From Gloeophyllum trabeum ATCC 11539 (lineage: Eukaryota; Basidiomycota; Agaricomycetes; Gloeophyllales; Gloeophyllaceae): a DNA stretch of 64,000 bases. Position 1 is the stretch's first letter. The number at the start of each line of letters is the position of its first letter. The notes below the pieces were generated by a model. That model did no database searches, was not told the DNA's origin, and was given only the letters and a program-made list of their open reading frames with translations. The stretch spans positions 1,331,934 through 1,395,933 of the forward strand of contig NW_006920419.1 of NCBI RefSeq assembly GCF_000344685.1, written 5' to 3'. A program made the translations under genes and the position numbers. Of this stretch, positions 15,413 through 26,671 are shown one piece after another.

Positions 15413-16366
15413 TTATGCCATCCTAGCCAACCATAGACTCTTCACCTGTTCATATTTGTCCTCAGCTGGGCACCAGGGATCGAGAAGGGCAGACCTGATT
15501 GTGGGTTCTTCGCTAGGCAACAAATTCGTAGCTCGAGCCCAATCTCTATAAGCGACGCCTTCCCTCTCGGTTCGATACCGCTTAGATGGCACCCGCCGGA
15601 CACGCATACTCCGAAGCATAGGGAACAGTTCAAGCAGGCTTGTGGGTTGGGATGGATCACCGTCATGATCCCGATCGACAAGAGCTTCTCAGGAACGGAA
15701 GATGGAGTCTTGCGAGACTTCAAGGTCCGCTAATAAGGGAACGCTGTTGGGGAGAGTGCGGAGGAGAGCGACAGCCTTCGTGCTGCCATGCTGGCGGCCT
15801 AGCATGGATCCTTCAAACGTCAGTGTCGTGAGGCTGGGGAACACTTGGTTTATGACGTCCATGGAGCTAATGTGGTCGCCGTGAATGCTCAGCTCTTGCA
15901 ATCTTGGAAGTGAGATAGGCGAGAGGAGAAACCGCCTTACTCCGTGAAGATAGAGTGTGAGTGTTTCTAGGGAACACGAGATCTCCGAGAGCAGCTCGCA
16001 CAAGCGCATGCCCCGCTCATGGTTTTCGGGCAGAAGCATAAAATTCCGTGATGAGGTCGAAGGGCGATATGTCGCATGCATATCGCATACAAAGAGATGT
16101 AGCACATCTAGTGTCCTTCTCGGATGTTTCTTCTTCAATATGGCAAGGAAAAGGGATATCCGTTTGGTGCCCTCGAGCATCACAGAGTGGCATCTGAACG
16201 GTGCCGACGCTTCGCGCACGTATTTGGAGACTAGCGCAAGCGAACAGCCTGTTCTCCCTCCGTCAGTGCAAGCATGGGAAAATATACTTTGCCACAGTTC
16301 GACGGGGCAGTTGAGCATTCCGACGTTGTCCAGTTGTTGAAGGGTAAATTGCAATGGCAATGACAT
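15413..16366 (-). pseudogene. F-box copy with one in-frame stop
   Basis: This is an F-box-like protein with LNCPVELWQSIFSHACTDGG and GCSLALVSKYVREAS. Leucine-rich segments follow (CSLETLTLYLHGVRRFLLSPISLPRLQELSIHG). The frame stops at a TGA (minus strand, 15689-15691 or its immediate neighbours) after DSIFRS. The same frame then stays open for about 90 more codons to 15413, including LLELFPMLRSMRVRRVP, a typical C-terminal part. The only lesion seen is this one stop, so the gene is either newly dead, truncated at about 225 residues, read through, or mis-sequenced at one base. The start could be the Met at 16366 or MLNCPVELW at about 16318. Confidence 0.6.
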
Positions 16367-16834
16367 GCCGCACGTCCGAACCCGTAACGACAGGCGAAGA
16401 TGTTCTCTTCCGTCTACAAGCCACTAGGAAGGGTTAGTCTCCATTCTCTGATCAAAGATTCGTATTAGCACGAACGACAAGAGAGGACGATCGCGAGTTG
16501 TGCTTTGCAGCACGCGGTTTAGCTTCAACCTGCATGTGGCATTTCGCATGACGGCACGGACGTTCCCGGTGGCACAATCGGGGAAGTGTTCACACGGTCG
16601 ATTGGCCTGATTTCTCGCATACATGGCAGTGGCTTCGTGGTGGAAGACTCTCATAACTTCCTCTTACTCTCAATCGCAAGTACTCACACGGCAGAAAGGC
16701 AAGGGCACTGTTTGTACTGGGAGGACACGGAGAGCGGCTATACTCTGCGACGTACATCCATCTCCTTCATCTTGTTCATCTTGCTATCGCACACGCCACT
16801 TGCACAACTTGAAGTTCAGTGCTAATCCTTGACT

Positions 16835-17604
16835 ATGGATCATCTTCCTCTTGAGACCTGGCGGGTGGTATCTAGGTATGCTTGAACCGATGACGGGTAT
16901 ACTGGTCGCTCCCTGTCCCGCGTGTGCAAATATTTCCGTGAGGCCTCCGAAACTGTCCGCTTCCAGTCGCTGAAGCTGGTTGGAGCATGTCAGCTTCATG
17001 CATTCACCCAATTTCTGCGGCAGAATCCAGACATACGCGTGCGATACCTGTTCGTGAGCGACGGCCAGCTGGATACTCCTGGCCCCTCTCCAGCAGACGA
17101 GAGGCCCGTCGGAGAGCTGGCCACGACACTCGAGGGGATGGACCTTGCGCTTATGGCTCTACTCCAAAGACTTGGACCCTCAACAGAAATTCTATTCTTC
17201 GACTTCCTTCCGTCTGACCTGCCTTTTCTTGACGAGTCGTCCGAATCCGCGCACCTCCTGGACTGCGGGAAATCAGGATATACGGCACATTCTCTGTCGA
17301 TCATCGTCCAGATGCCACGAGAGCCGCTTTCTCGCCTCTGCAGGATGTCCGCAGTGCACTTTCTAACGGGTCATGCGATGTCATCGTGGCATACGGGCAG
17401 AGGGTTAGCAGGGATCTCGTAGGTCTTTCTCGCATGCAATCAAGAGAGACAGAGTTGGACAGTTCGGGAGTAGCACTGCGTCACCTTGCTCTGGACCTGG
17501 GTATCTTCCCTGAACACGGCGACAACACACCCCAGATAATGACCCACACTTTCTTGAAACAGCACATGGTGAAGTCCCCGGAGTCTCAAGCTACCGCGAT
17601 GTAG
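16835..17604 (+). pseudogene. F-box copy with stop in the F-box
   Basis: The sequence begins MDHLPLETWRVVSRYA, then a TGA at 16883-16885, then TDDGYTGRSLSRVCKYFREAS in the same frame. Relatives have Cys (TGC/TGT) at the stop position, so one base change explains it. The frame then runs open to 17422 (FQSLKLVGACQLHAFTQFL, RYLFVSDGQLDTPG) and shifts before the C-terminal LALDLGIFPEHGDNTPQ part ending at 17604. The combination of an early stop and a late frameshift supports a pseudogene. Confidence 0.6.
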
Positions 17605-18623
17605 CGTATGCGGACTGATTGTCAGCGATTGCTCGCGGGAGTTATTGGGTGACCGCCGTCGATCTATAGCGCTTGCGGTTAACCGTGAGCGAGGCGAGAT
17701 TAGATCATCCCACGTCAAATGGAACGGAACGTGATGCCTTGTCTTCATGACATATGCTCATGTTCAACCACGATTGCCCCTCGCTCGACGCTCTACCCAC
17801 TCAAGCGAGTCTGTACGTCAGAATCGCTACGGAACTGCCTGCATTTGCTATGCAGCAATATTCGTGACCCTTTGGAACAATCCCTGGGGTCCTGCTCGTG
17901 CCAGGCGCGAGCAAGCGTGACGTCACGCGACAAATGAGTTCTCACGACCGCGTGAGCGCGTCTCGACCAGAGCTCGAGGGCTGCCTATTCGTAACGCAGT
18001 AACAGAAACATTTCTGAGTATTGGAACTAAAAGAGGGACATATATACACGGATTCATCATACCTATCATAAATTTAGACATTGTATTTGATTTTAGAGAG
18101 CATGTACAAGAAAATCACTCCTTAGGAGGAGTAGCAAGCTTCCCCTTCAGTCCCGACATGGGTCCAGTGAATTTTAGACATGTGTGTACCATACTGTAGA
18201 TTATGTGTGCCAAGTACCAGTGTGGTATGATATCTGTTCCCTAATTGACAGCCTGAATACTCCTGGATTGGTACATGCTTGCTACCCCTCCTGTAGATTG
18301 CACCGCTGCGCCGAATTTCGTTGTTTTTTCAATGCCATGTTTGTTCTCTATATCAAAAACCCCTATATACAGATTCAAAGCACCATTCGAGCCCGAATGC
18401 GGCTGCTACAGATTTTGCTTGCCCGAAGGCCATTTGGCGTGCGAAAAGTCACGCCGCGCCTTATGTTCGGAAAACGGCTGTAAATGCCTGGCTTAATATT
18501 TAGCCGACGAAAATAGCCATATAATCACCATACACGCATCGCACATATTGTGATTCTATCATCTCTATTATCACCATCAACTCAACATAAAACAGGCGAT
18601 TGAATGCTCCCATGCCCGCTGTG
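17605..18623. other. Intergenic, no gene supported
   Basis: About 1 kb of rather AT-rich DNA between the F-box relic and the duplicated block. Short frames show no domains. It ends where similarity between the two block copies begins (tcagtacagttcaa). Confidence 0.4.
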
Positions 18624-18885
18624 TCAGTACAGTTCAAGTTGTTGTGGCGGTGTGACAGGTGACCTCACACGGTTACGCGCGTGACAGAGGTTCCAGGAAG
18701 CGCGCTAAATTTAGCAACTGTCTTGTTTCTACCTGCCACTATTAGCGAACGGGCCACAGACCCCGTACAAACAATATCAACCAAGGTCGAGCCACACGAC
18801 CCATAAATGTCGTTCCTCAGCGTGATTTCGCTGCTCAGCCGCGTACGTCTTCCTGTCTTGTGTGGCATCCTCAACTATTCACAAG

Positions 18886-21613
18886 ATGGTCCATCCTACC
18901 GCATACGACAATCTACCTCTATTCCAACCTGAAATGTCCACCGCTGACCGCGCTGCATCCCATCCCAACGCATCCAAACATCAATTTGCCTCCTGCAAGG
19001 CTGACCATGCTGAGCATCGTCGTGCCGCGGGAGTCGAGAGTTCTGTCTACCTACACGGCGAGGGCAAAGTGAACGTTAGAGACTTCCTGCAGACGGAATG
19101 CTTTCCAGGGTTAGAACTTCCGAGAGTTTCACCTGAGAAGGTCAAACGATTTCAAAAGTTCCTTGAGAAAGTACAAGCAGTCCAGACGTCTAGCGGGTGG
19201 TCCGAGCGTCCTATGTATACCCCACTGGTAAGTCAGTCTTCTCCGTCACTGATACGTCACTATTAAACGCTACGTAGGTAAATTCGTTTGTAGATATATC
19301 AACAAATGCCGTCCGCACGCGGGCGTTGCCACTTCGCTTCCATACGTGCGCAGATTTACGGCCCTTGGATTCTAATGGGGGCGTGAGAGCGTCCCCCGAT
19401 ATTGCCATACACGACAATAATGGAAAGGAAACATATTGGGGTCGAAGCTTAGCCTTTATTGAGGTCAAGCCAACGGAGGCAGATGATCCCTTCTACAACA
19501 TCCACGAGCGCAAGGAGCTCAGAATGGGGCAGACGAAGGTTTGGAACCAAATACAAGAGTATGCCGCGATCTCGTTCCGCAGTACTCCTCGTTGTTTTCT
19601 CCTGGCCATCGGTATCTTCGGCGATACCGCTCGCTTCTTCCGATGGGATCGGTCTACAGTCATGGCCTCCGAAGGGTTCAATTATAAGCGCCATCCCGAA
19701 CATCTCGTTCACTTTCTTATTGGGCTCTCCGAATACGCGAACGGTGGAATAGACGCCACGGCTAACGCTCCGATTACCGCGCGCGCTGAACAGGAGCTGG
19801 TGGAGAGACAGTACAAGATTGCGCAACAGCTTCTCGTTGTCCCGGAGTACAAGCCTTCACGAAAGGGCGACACCCTGGTCAAAGACAGTCGTCGTATGCT
19901 GATCCCCTCGCCATCCCAGACGGCTGGAAAGAAACGATTTGACACGTACCTGACCCTGGGGCGCCCCATATTCACTAGCAAATCGATCTTCGGTCGTGGT
20001 ACGTGCGTCTGGGTAGCAACAAGAGCCACTCCTAGGCGTGGGGGGAAGGAATCGTTGGTCATTATCAAAGACTCCTGGCGGGAGAACGGACGATGGAAGG
20101 AAGGACAGATATACGACAAGATACGCGAAGCAGGAGAGCACGTACCCGGTGTTGCCCGCCTTCTTGTCGACTATGATATTACCGAGGACGAGGAGGACGA
20201 GATCCACCGAACGTCAGCGTTCCGCCTCAACCGTAGCTTTAAGAGCGACCAGAAGAAGAAGAAGAAGTACAAGGAACTCATCCATCACCGAGTTATTCTC
20301 CCCTCTGTCGGGATACCCCTATCGCGCTTCACATCTACGCGCCTCCTCCTGGAGGCTGTGAGGGATGCAGTTGAAGGTGAATATACAGTTTCGTTATCAG
20401 TTCTTTAATGAACACATGAACGTAGGCCACAAAACCATGTGTGCCCGGCGTGTTATACATCGAGATATCAGCGTCAATAACATTATGATAAGTGCGGATG
20501 TGGAAGCCGAAGGAGGAGCCAAAGGCTTTCTCATAGACCCAGAGCTAGCGGCAGCAACCGGGATGGCTAATCTGCAGGCTGAATTGCAGCATCTCACTGT
20601 CAGTCTCACATTGTATACGGCTCACACTTAGCTCATCCTCCTCTCAGGGCACGTACCAATTCACTTCCATACACCGATTCCTTGTTGCGAAACCCGGAGA
20701 CCACGCCCCATGGAACGATCTAGAGTCATTTTACTGGGTTGTGCTATTCGTCGTGCTACGGCACACAGTGGCATATGTCGACGAAGATGGCAAAAGGACC
20801 GAAGCTGGCAAGCTGATAAAGGACCTATACGACAGTGGGGACCATTCTCCGACCTTGAAAAAAGGCTTTCTCGAAAGAAAAGCGGCCAAATTCGTCGTGG
20901 AAGGTAACCGCCCCTTAACGAGCTGCCTAATTAAGCTGGGCAGCCTTGTATACAGCCATTATCGGGACGAAGAGATACAAGCACTGCTTCCTCATGCAGT
21001 CAATCGTCTTACCCACGACAACGTTCTGACTGTGATCAACGAAGCTTTGACGTCGGAGGGCTGGCCTGTGGCTGATGAAGCCATCCCCTTTACCCTGGTA
21101 GAGAGGGTGAGCATCCAGGAGAATAAAGAAACCGGACTCGCCCTGGAAGGACATGGGGAAAGCTGGACTATGCCGTCGCTCCCGCATGCCGCATCCGTGT
21201 CCAACGAAGGTTCCGCCAAAATGAACGACTCCTCGCCATCCCATGCCGCGTGCGCTTCCAACGGAGGCTCTTTCGAAGTGAACGATCCTTCACCACAGCC
21301 GACGTCATCGCAGAAGCACAAGAGCGTTCCAGTTGAAAAGAAAGTGGAAAGTGGAACCCGTCTGCGCAGGTCTGCGCGGCTTAATCAGCTCAAGGTCGAT
21401 GGGGGAAAGCAACAGAAAAGGCCGAGGGCGGAAGAGCATGCTCCTGCTGCAGCTTCTAAGCCAACCTCAAAACGTTCTCGACAGCAGCCTGCAAGGGATG
21501 TTCCTCTCAGGCGTTCCCAGCGCATTGCTTCCTCTACTGCCGCCCCGAAAGGACGAGAAGCCGCGAAGGCCAGAGCTACCGCCCCCCGCCCACGCTCGAC
21601 TCGCAACGCTTGA
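18886..21613 (+). CDS. FunK1 fungal-type protein kinase, copy 1
   Basis: A FunK1-type kinase, a family expanded in mushroom-forming fungi. The N-terminal part (to about residue 300) contains FIEVKPTEADDPFYN and the RFFRWDRSTVMASEGFNY segment typical of the family. The kinase core shows an ATP-lysine strand (ESLVIIKDSW), the catalytic loop VIHRDISVNNIMI (HRDxSxxN), and LIDPELAAATG in place of DFG. APWNDLESFYWVVLFV follows. The tail is basic with two RRSxR motifs (RLRRSARLNQLK and PLRRSQRIASS), perhaps for nuclear import. Introns after TPL, VEG and LQHLT join in frame, so the copy looks intact. The start ATG is MVHPTAYDNLP; the upstream GTG is not used. The partner copy is at 29403-32134. Confidence 0.85.
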
Positions 21614-22099
21614 CGTGTCTCGTCTGTCTCTATATCTTTCTTATCTGCTCTATTTATCGGTGTAGCCCTATCATTTGCCTGCGTAAGTCATTTCTGGTCG
21701 TTTGCCGTGTTGACGGGTATACCCTTGTGAAAGTTTGAATGTCCCCTTGTCCTGTATTGCTAGTGCTGCCTTGTCCTGTATTGCTAGTGCTGTAAATCCT
21801 CTACCCCGCGTTTCAATGGTATATATTTCCTCTGGGTCCTGAGAGCTTGAGCCTCTTAATCTGTCCTGCCTCTTGCATCATGATTGGCTTGCTACATCTG
21901 CAGTCACTGGCTGTCGTATACGCGATCGCTTTTTCCCTCTGTTCAGTCACATCGGAGTCCGCCGTCACTAAGCAACTACCGGCAGTCGCAAGGTAAAGTA
22001 CAGCACGCTGTACCAGCAATGACATCTTCGCTGATGACAACAGAATCTGTAAATCCAAGCACATTGTGATTAGCCTCCTCGAATTGTTCGACATCGGCT
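21614..22099. other. FunK1/F-box spacer with transposon empty site
   Basis: This spacer aligns with both flanks of the Plavaka element in copy 2. Around 21785-21800 copy 1 reads ttgctagtgctgtaaatcct, matching copy 2 with the element removed. It thus preserves the uninterrupted target site. A 24-base stretch (ccttgtcctgtattgctagtgct) is present twice in tandem at about 21745-21792. Confidence 0.65.
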
Positions 22100-23106
22100 A
22101 TGGACCGTCTCCCTTTTGAAACCTGGCGGATGATCTTGGGCCATGTCTGCACCGACGAAGAACACACCGGCCGCGCCCTATCGCTGACCTGCAAGTACTT
22201 CCGCGAAGTCTCGAGACATGCCCGCTTCACGTCGATGAAACTGGTGGGAGCGCACCTGCATCATGCGTTCGCCGACATTGTTGCGCGGGAACCCACCATT
22301 CGCGTCGACGTCCGTGAGTGACGGTCTGCTCTGTGCTGCTGCCCCGCTTCAGGCAAATCGAGTGAATGAGAGCGAACTGCCCGGTACCGACCACGGGACC
22401 CTTGCTGCACCATGGGACAGCTTCCTCGTGGACATACGCCCAGCAGTTGAATCGACTTCCGAATTCTTCTTCCTGCACTGTCAGAGTGCACGTCGATATC
22501 TCTATACTGCCCTCTTTGTCGAAACGTCCTCTCTCCGAGCATTGTGGGATATCAGGATCTACTGGACGTACGAGCTGCGGATCCCGACCGCGGAACCCAC
22601 GTTCTCAGCGGCTCTGATCGTCGTTGTCATATCTCCTAAACATATCGTTAATCCAAATTCAAGTACACCGTACGATATCCTCCCGTCGTACGGGCCGCTC
22701 GGCAGAGATTTCCTGAACGTCAACGGATTTCCCTCGGGGTGCTCGCTCCGTTGGCGAGAGGATGTCCATATGCATGCGTCAATTGGGGGTAGACTCAGCT
22801 CTCCAAGCCATGAACGATGATGACCAGCCTCTTCAGATAACCACCCATGTGTTCTTGAAACGACATCGGTCGCTCCTCATATATAAGCAATTCACGCTGT
22901 AAGCGCCGTCAGCAGAGCCTACTTCACCCATCTCGTCGGAAGCACCGTCGGACGCGCTGAAGAAGTTCCGCGAGAAAGCCGTTGATGACTGGTTGGGAGC
23001 AATTGATCGAGGAAGTTCCTGGGTGAGCACGGACCTCAAGGAGTTGAAGTTGACCATCCCAGAGCCCGAAATCCTCACACGTGTTCTAGTGTCAGCAGTG
23101 AGTTAG
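22100..23106 (+). pseudogene. F-box relic, block copy 1
   Basis: Begins MDRLPFETWRMILGHVCTDE, then TGRALSLTCKYFREVS and FTSMKLVGAHLHHAFADI. At about 22310 a small deletion removes the RYLF residues seen in relatives and shifts the frame, giving a stop after IRVDVRE. In the other frame the similarity goes on (VSDGLL, then DIRPAVESTSEFFFLHC, SSLRALWDIRIY) with further breaks before about 23100. Not translatable as one protein. Confidence 0.65.
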
Positions 23107-23117
23107 AGGGTATAGCA

Positions 23118-23472
23118 TCTGCCTGGACACGGCGCAGCAATAGTCTGCGGGAGCAACGCGGTCAACCAATGTGGATGGAAGGCCCCCAACTATGATGTTC
23201 AGGGTGGGTCTATTCCCTAACGAAGCTGCCATGAGTGATTAGCCATAACCTCAACGCACCTCTCGACTTTCCAGATGTCCTACTGTTCTTACTCACGATC
23301 CTTGAGTGCCTGGAGTATGATGCATCATTCACTCAACCTCCTACTGTGCCTTACGGGGTTTGTTCTCCTTTGTAAGCGAATGATTCCGTCCTGATGTACA
23401 TAGGTTTTCGCGTCTCGGCCAGCTTACGCATTTGTGGAAGAATATGTGCAGGAGTCCAACTCCACGGACTAA
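23118..23472 (+). CDS. Unidentified short exons, copy 1
   Basis: Two or three small exons read coherently: PGHGAAIVCGSNAVNQCGWK and APNYDVQ, an intron, DVLLFLLTILECLEYDASFT and QPPTVPYG, an intron, then VFASRPAYAFVEEYVQESNS ending TD-stop. The same exons, splice sites and stop are kept at 39815-40179 with mostly conservative changes. No start or upstream exons were found, and the 5' side runs into the F-box relic. The family was not recognised. It could be the 3' remnant of a gene caught in the duplication or the tail of the F-box gene. Confidence 0.3.
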
Positions 23473-23618
23473 GAAAACGCACCGATAAATGGACAATCTC
23501 TACGTACAAATTGCAACACACCGTGCGGTATCCGGAGCAATCGTTGCTACGAAGGCTGCTGGCTGCATCTTGTCCAGCGGGTCGCGCAGTAACCGGGAGG
23601 AAATAGTCGTGCTGGCCC

Positions 23619-25166
23619 CTACGCGCCACCACCACTCCTTTCCCACTTTCCCACCAACTCATGCAACTTATCCGCCATCACCCACGCCGCGTCCCTATCA
23701 TTCACATGCTTATCCACCTCAATCACCTCTACCGCCCTCCCTTTCTCCTTCAACCCCTTCTTCAACTCCTCCACGAGCGCACGATCCGCGTCCGGATCCC
23801 AAAACGGCCCGCCCGCGATATCAATCCCGGACCACCCGTGCTTCGGTATGACTACCGCGAGAGGGCCGTGGCCGACAGACAATCGGTCGGCCATCGTGCG
23901 CCCGATAGCCGCACATTCATCTGCGGAGGTGCGCAGGAGGGTGATGCTCGGGTTGTGCTCGTGCAGCGTACGCGCGGCATATTTCTCTGGGACTGTCGAG
24001 CGCGGGCCGAAGTTGCACTGTTAATCGTGAGATGATTTGAGAGGGGATGGAGGGAGAGGAGAACGGACCATATCGAGCGCGCCGAGGGACACGACGTGCG
24101 GGATGCCCGCGTTCCCGGGCGCGGTCAGGCGCGTCGGCCCCGCCGAGAGGATCCCGCCGCACTGCTCATCCGCGAGCTCCGTCGTCGTCAGGTCCAGCAC
24201 CGCATGGAACCACTGTCCACCCGTTCAGCTTTGCTCACCCACCTATGGATCACCTCGCGCGCTCACCTTCTCCTCGACCAGCCGCTCCATCGTGCGCCCG
24301 CCCGCGCCCGTGCAGTGGAACACGACGGGCTCGTACAGGCGCCGCCCGGACGCATCGGTGAAGGACCGGAGGCGCTCGCAGGCGACGGTCACGCCGAGGG
24401 TCGTGAGCCCGAACATCGTCACCGCAACCATATGCTTCGCGTCTCCCAACGCGGGCGTCGGCTGGTCTTTATATGCGCGCGCCATCCCCGCGAGCGCCGC
24501 GGCGGCGTTGGTGAGGATGCGCGCGGAGAGGACGTTCATCGACCCCGAGATATCCGCTTTCCGTGTGTGAGCATGCGCAGCGGGTAAGGGAGGGGCGGGA
24601 TGGGAGGGACGACGCACCGATAGAAGGCATCATGCAGATATCGCTGTCCCCCACATAATGACTGACATCCCCGCTCGCCATCGTGCTCACGCACAGCTTC
24701 GGCAGCCCGACGCGCAGCGCGCGCAGCACCGCGCACGCGAGCGCGGTCGTTGTGCTCCCGCCCATCGCGAGCGCGCCGTGCAGGGAGCCACGCACTTGGT
24801 ACGAGAGAGCGATGCTGGTGGCGCCGGCGGTAATATGCTCGAGCGCGGCGGCGCGTGGGAGGGTGCGTAGGTGCGACAGTGAGGTGCCTGCCGCGCAGCA
24901 GACGGCAGAGGGCGGGTGGGCAGCGTGTTTGGAGAGGGCGGTATCAGTCTGGTGGGTTGGTCAGGGATGCATAGATTCAGTCAACGGAGCTGCAATGGCA
25001 GGAGGTGGTGGATGCGCACCTGGAGGGAAGCATCGATGAGGAACACCTCACATCCCTTCGCCTCGAGTAAGTCTTTCACGAACGCGTACTCCGCTTCCTT
25101 AGTGTCGAGGAAGCCGATGAGGAGGACCTTCGGCTTCGCGCCGTCCGTGCTTGTAGATCTAGACAT
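23619..25166 (-). CDS. UPF0261 / Tm-1-like protein, copy 1
   Basis: Five exons (25020-25166, 24618-24948, 24267-24556, 24069-24212, 23619-24017) give a 436-residue protein with correct phase at every junction. It matches the UPF0261 family, the ATP-binding N-terminal half of plant Tm-1-type proteins. Features: [20 protein letters not shown] at the N-terminus, [78 protein letters not shown], and a C-terminal [20 protein letters not shown]. The molecular function in fungi is unknown. The N-terminal exon is followed by a second, 679 bp-shifted copy across an N-gap, which is probably not a real extra exon. Exon 2 differs from copy 2 in a cluster around [14 protein letters not shown]. Confidence 0.85.
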
Positions 25167-25546
25167 GTACCTGGAGAGGATTGAGCGCGACCAACAGCGA
25201 GGTTCACCAGCTTTCCTTCGAGCACAGTGCGACTAAACGCGCAATGCAGCCACCACCGCTTCGACGTGCAAGTCGGGCGAGGCGGAGGGAAATGTGAGAT
25301 GCGGGATGTGAGTAGACGTCATATGTAGATTGCTTGTGAACAGAAGATCGCCTGCGAATAGGAGGGCGTGCGCCCAGCATAGATGACGCTTATATGCGGT
25401 GTCGAGCGACAGCAGGGGTCACAGGACCTATTTGCGGTGCTGGCTCACGGGATACTATGAATAGCCAGTGCCCTCACCGGGGTTCGACGGACGGACGCAG
25501 CGAAAATGGAGTATGGGAATCCGTCAGCTAGCGTATAGTGAATTCC
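25078..25546. repeat. Gap-flanking repeat, left arm
   Basis: This stretch reappears at 25757-26224 on the other side of a run of N, identical apart from one base (gaatccgtcag against gaatcctcag). The two arms meet the gap exactly, as expected when overlapping contig ends were not merged. Confidence 0.8.
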
Positions 25547-25756
25547 NNNNNNNNNNNNNNNNNNNNNNNNNNNNNNNNNNNNNNNNNNNNNNNNNNNNNN
25601 NNNNNNNNNNNNNNNNNNNNNNNNNNNNNNNNNNNNNNNNNNNNNNNNNNNNNNNNNNNNNNNNNNNNNNNNNNNNNNNNNNNNNNNNNNNNNNNNNNNN
25701 NNNNNNNNNNNNNNNNNNNNNNNNNNNNNNNNNNNNNNNNNNNNNNNNNNNNNNNN
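25547..25756. other. Assembly gap (210 N)
   Basis: A run of 210 unknown bases between the two arms of the repeat 25078-25546 / 25757-26224. Confidence 0.98.
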
Positions 25757-26224
25757 ACGAACGCGTACTCCGCTTCCTTAGTGTCGAGGAAGCCGATGAG
25801 GAGGACCTTCGGCTTCGCGCCGTCCGTGCTTGTAGATCTAGACATGTACCTGGAGAGGATTGAGCGCGACCAACAGCGAGGTTCACCAGCTTTCCTTCGA
25901 GCACAGTGCGACTAAACGCGCAATGCAGCCACCACCGCTTCGACGTGCAAGTCGGGCGAGGCGGAGGGAAATGTGAGATGCGGGATGTGAGTAGACGTCA
26001 TATGTAGATTGCTTGTGAACAGAAGATCGCCTGCGAATAGGAGGGCGTGCGCCCAGCATAGATGACGCTTATATGCGGTGTCGAGCGACAGCAGGGGTCA
26101 CAGGACCTATTTGCGGTGCTGGCTCACGGGATACTATGAATAGCCAGTGCCCTCACCGGGGTTCGACGGACGGACGCAGCGAAAATGGAGTATGGGAATC
26201 CTCAGCTAGCGTATAGTGAATTCC
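25757..26224. repeat. Gap-flanking repeat, right arm
   Basis: Near-identical to 25078-25546. It contains part of exon 1 of the UPF0261 gene (starts inside KEAEYAF) and its upstream region. Block copy 2 has the upstream region only once after its own gap, which supports an artefact here. Confidence 0.75.
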
Positions 26225-26671
26225 TTTCGTGACAAAATAGGTGCTGGTGCTGAACGTGGTGCGGATGCGCGCACCTGGATAGAGGTATCGACGATGGCTC
26301 CTTAGTCTCGAGCGGGTCTGTCGCAGACTCGTAGTCTTCTTCTGTCGTGTTGAGGAGACCAGTGAGGAATGCGCTGCTTTATCTTCATCTGCAGCCGTAG
26401 CAGCGCCTGTGCAATTGGTGCTGAAAGAGCTCTGAGAGCAGGGAAGAAGAACTTGTATGGATATGTGTGAAGCAGGCAAGCGGTGCGAACGGACATGCTC
26501 TGGGTGGAAGTTGTGTTAGTGCAAGAGGGAGAGGGAGAATACACGCCTTTCTCTGCTCTTCTGCAATCACAAATGATACCTGGATGCCGCCGACGGATAA
26601 ATTCGCTGTATCAGCCCTTCGCGCACCGCCATGGATAACACCAGACCACAAACGCGCACTTACAGAGCAGT

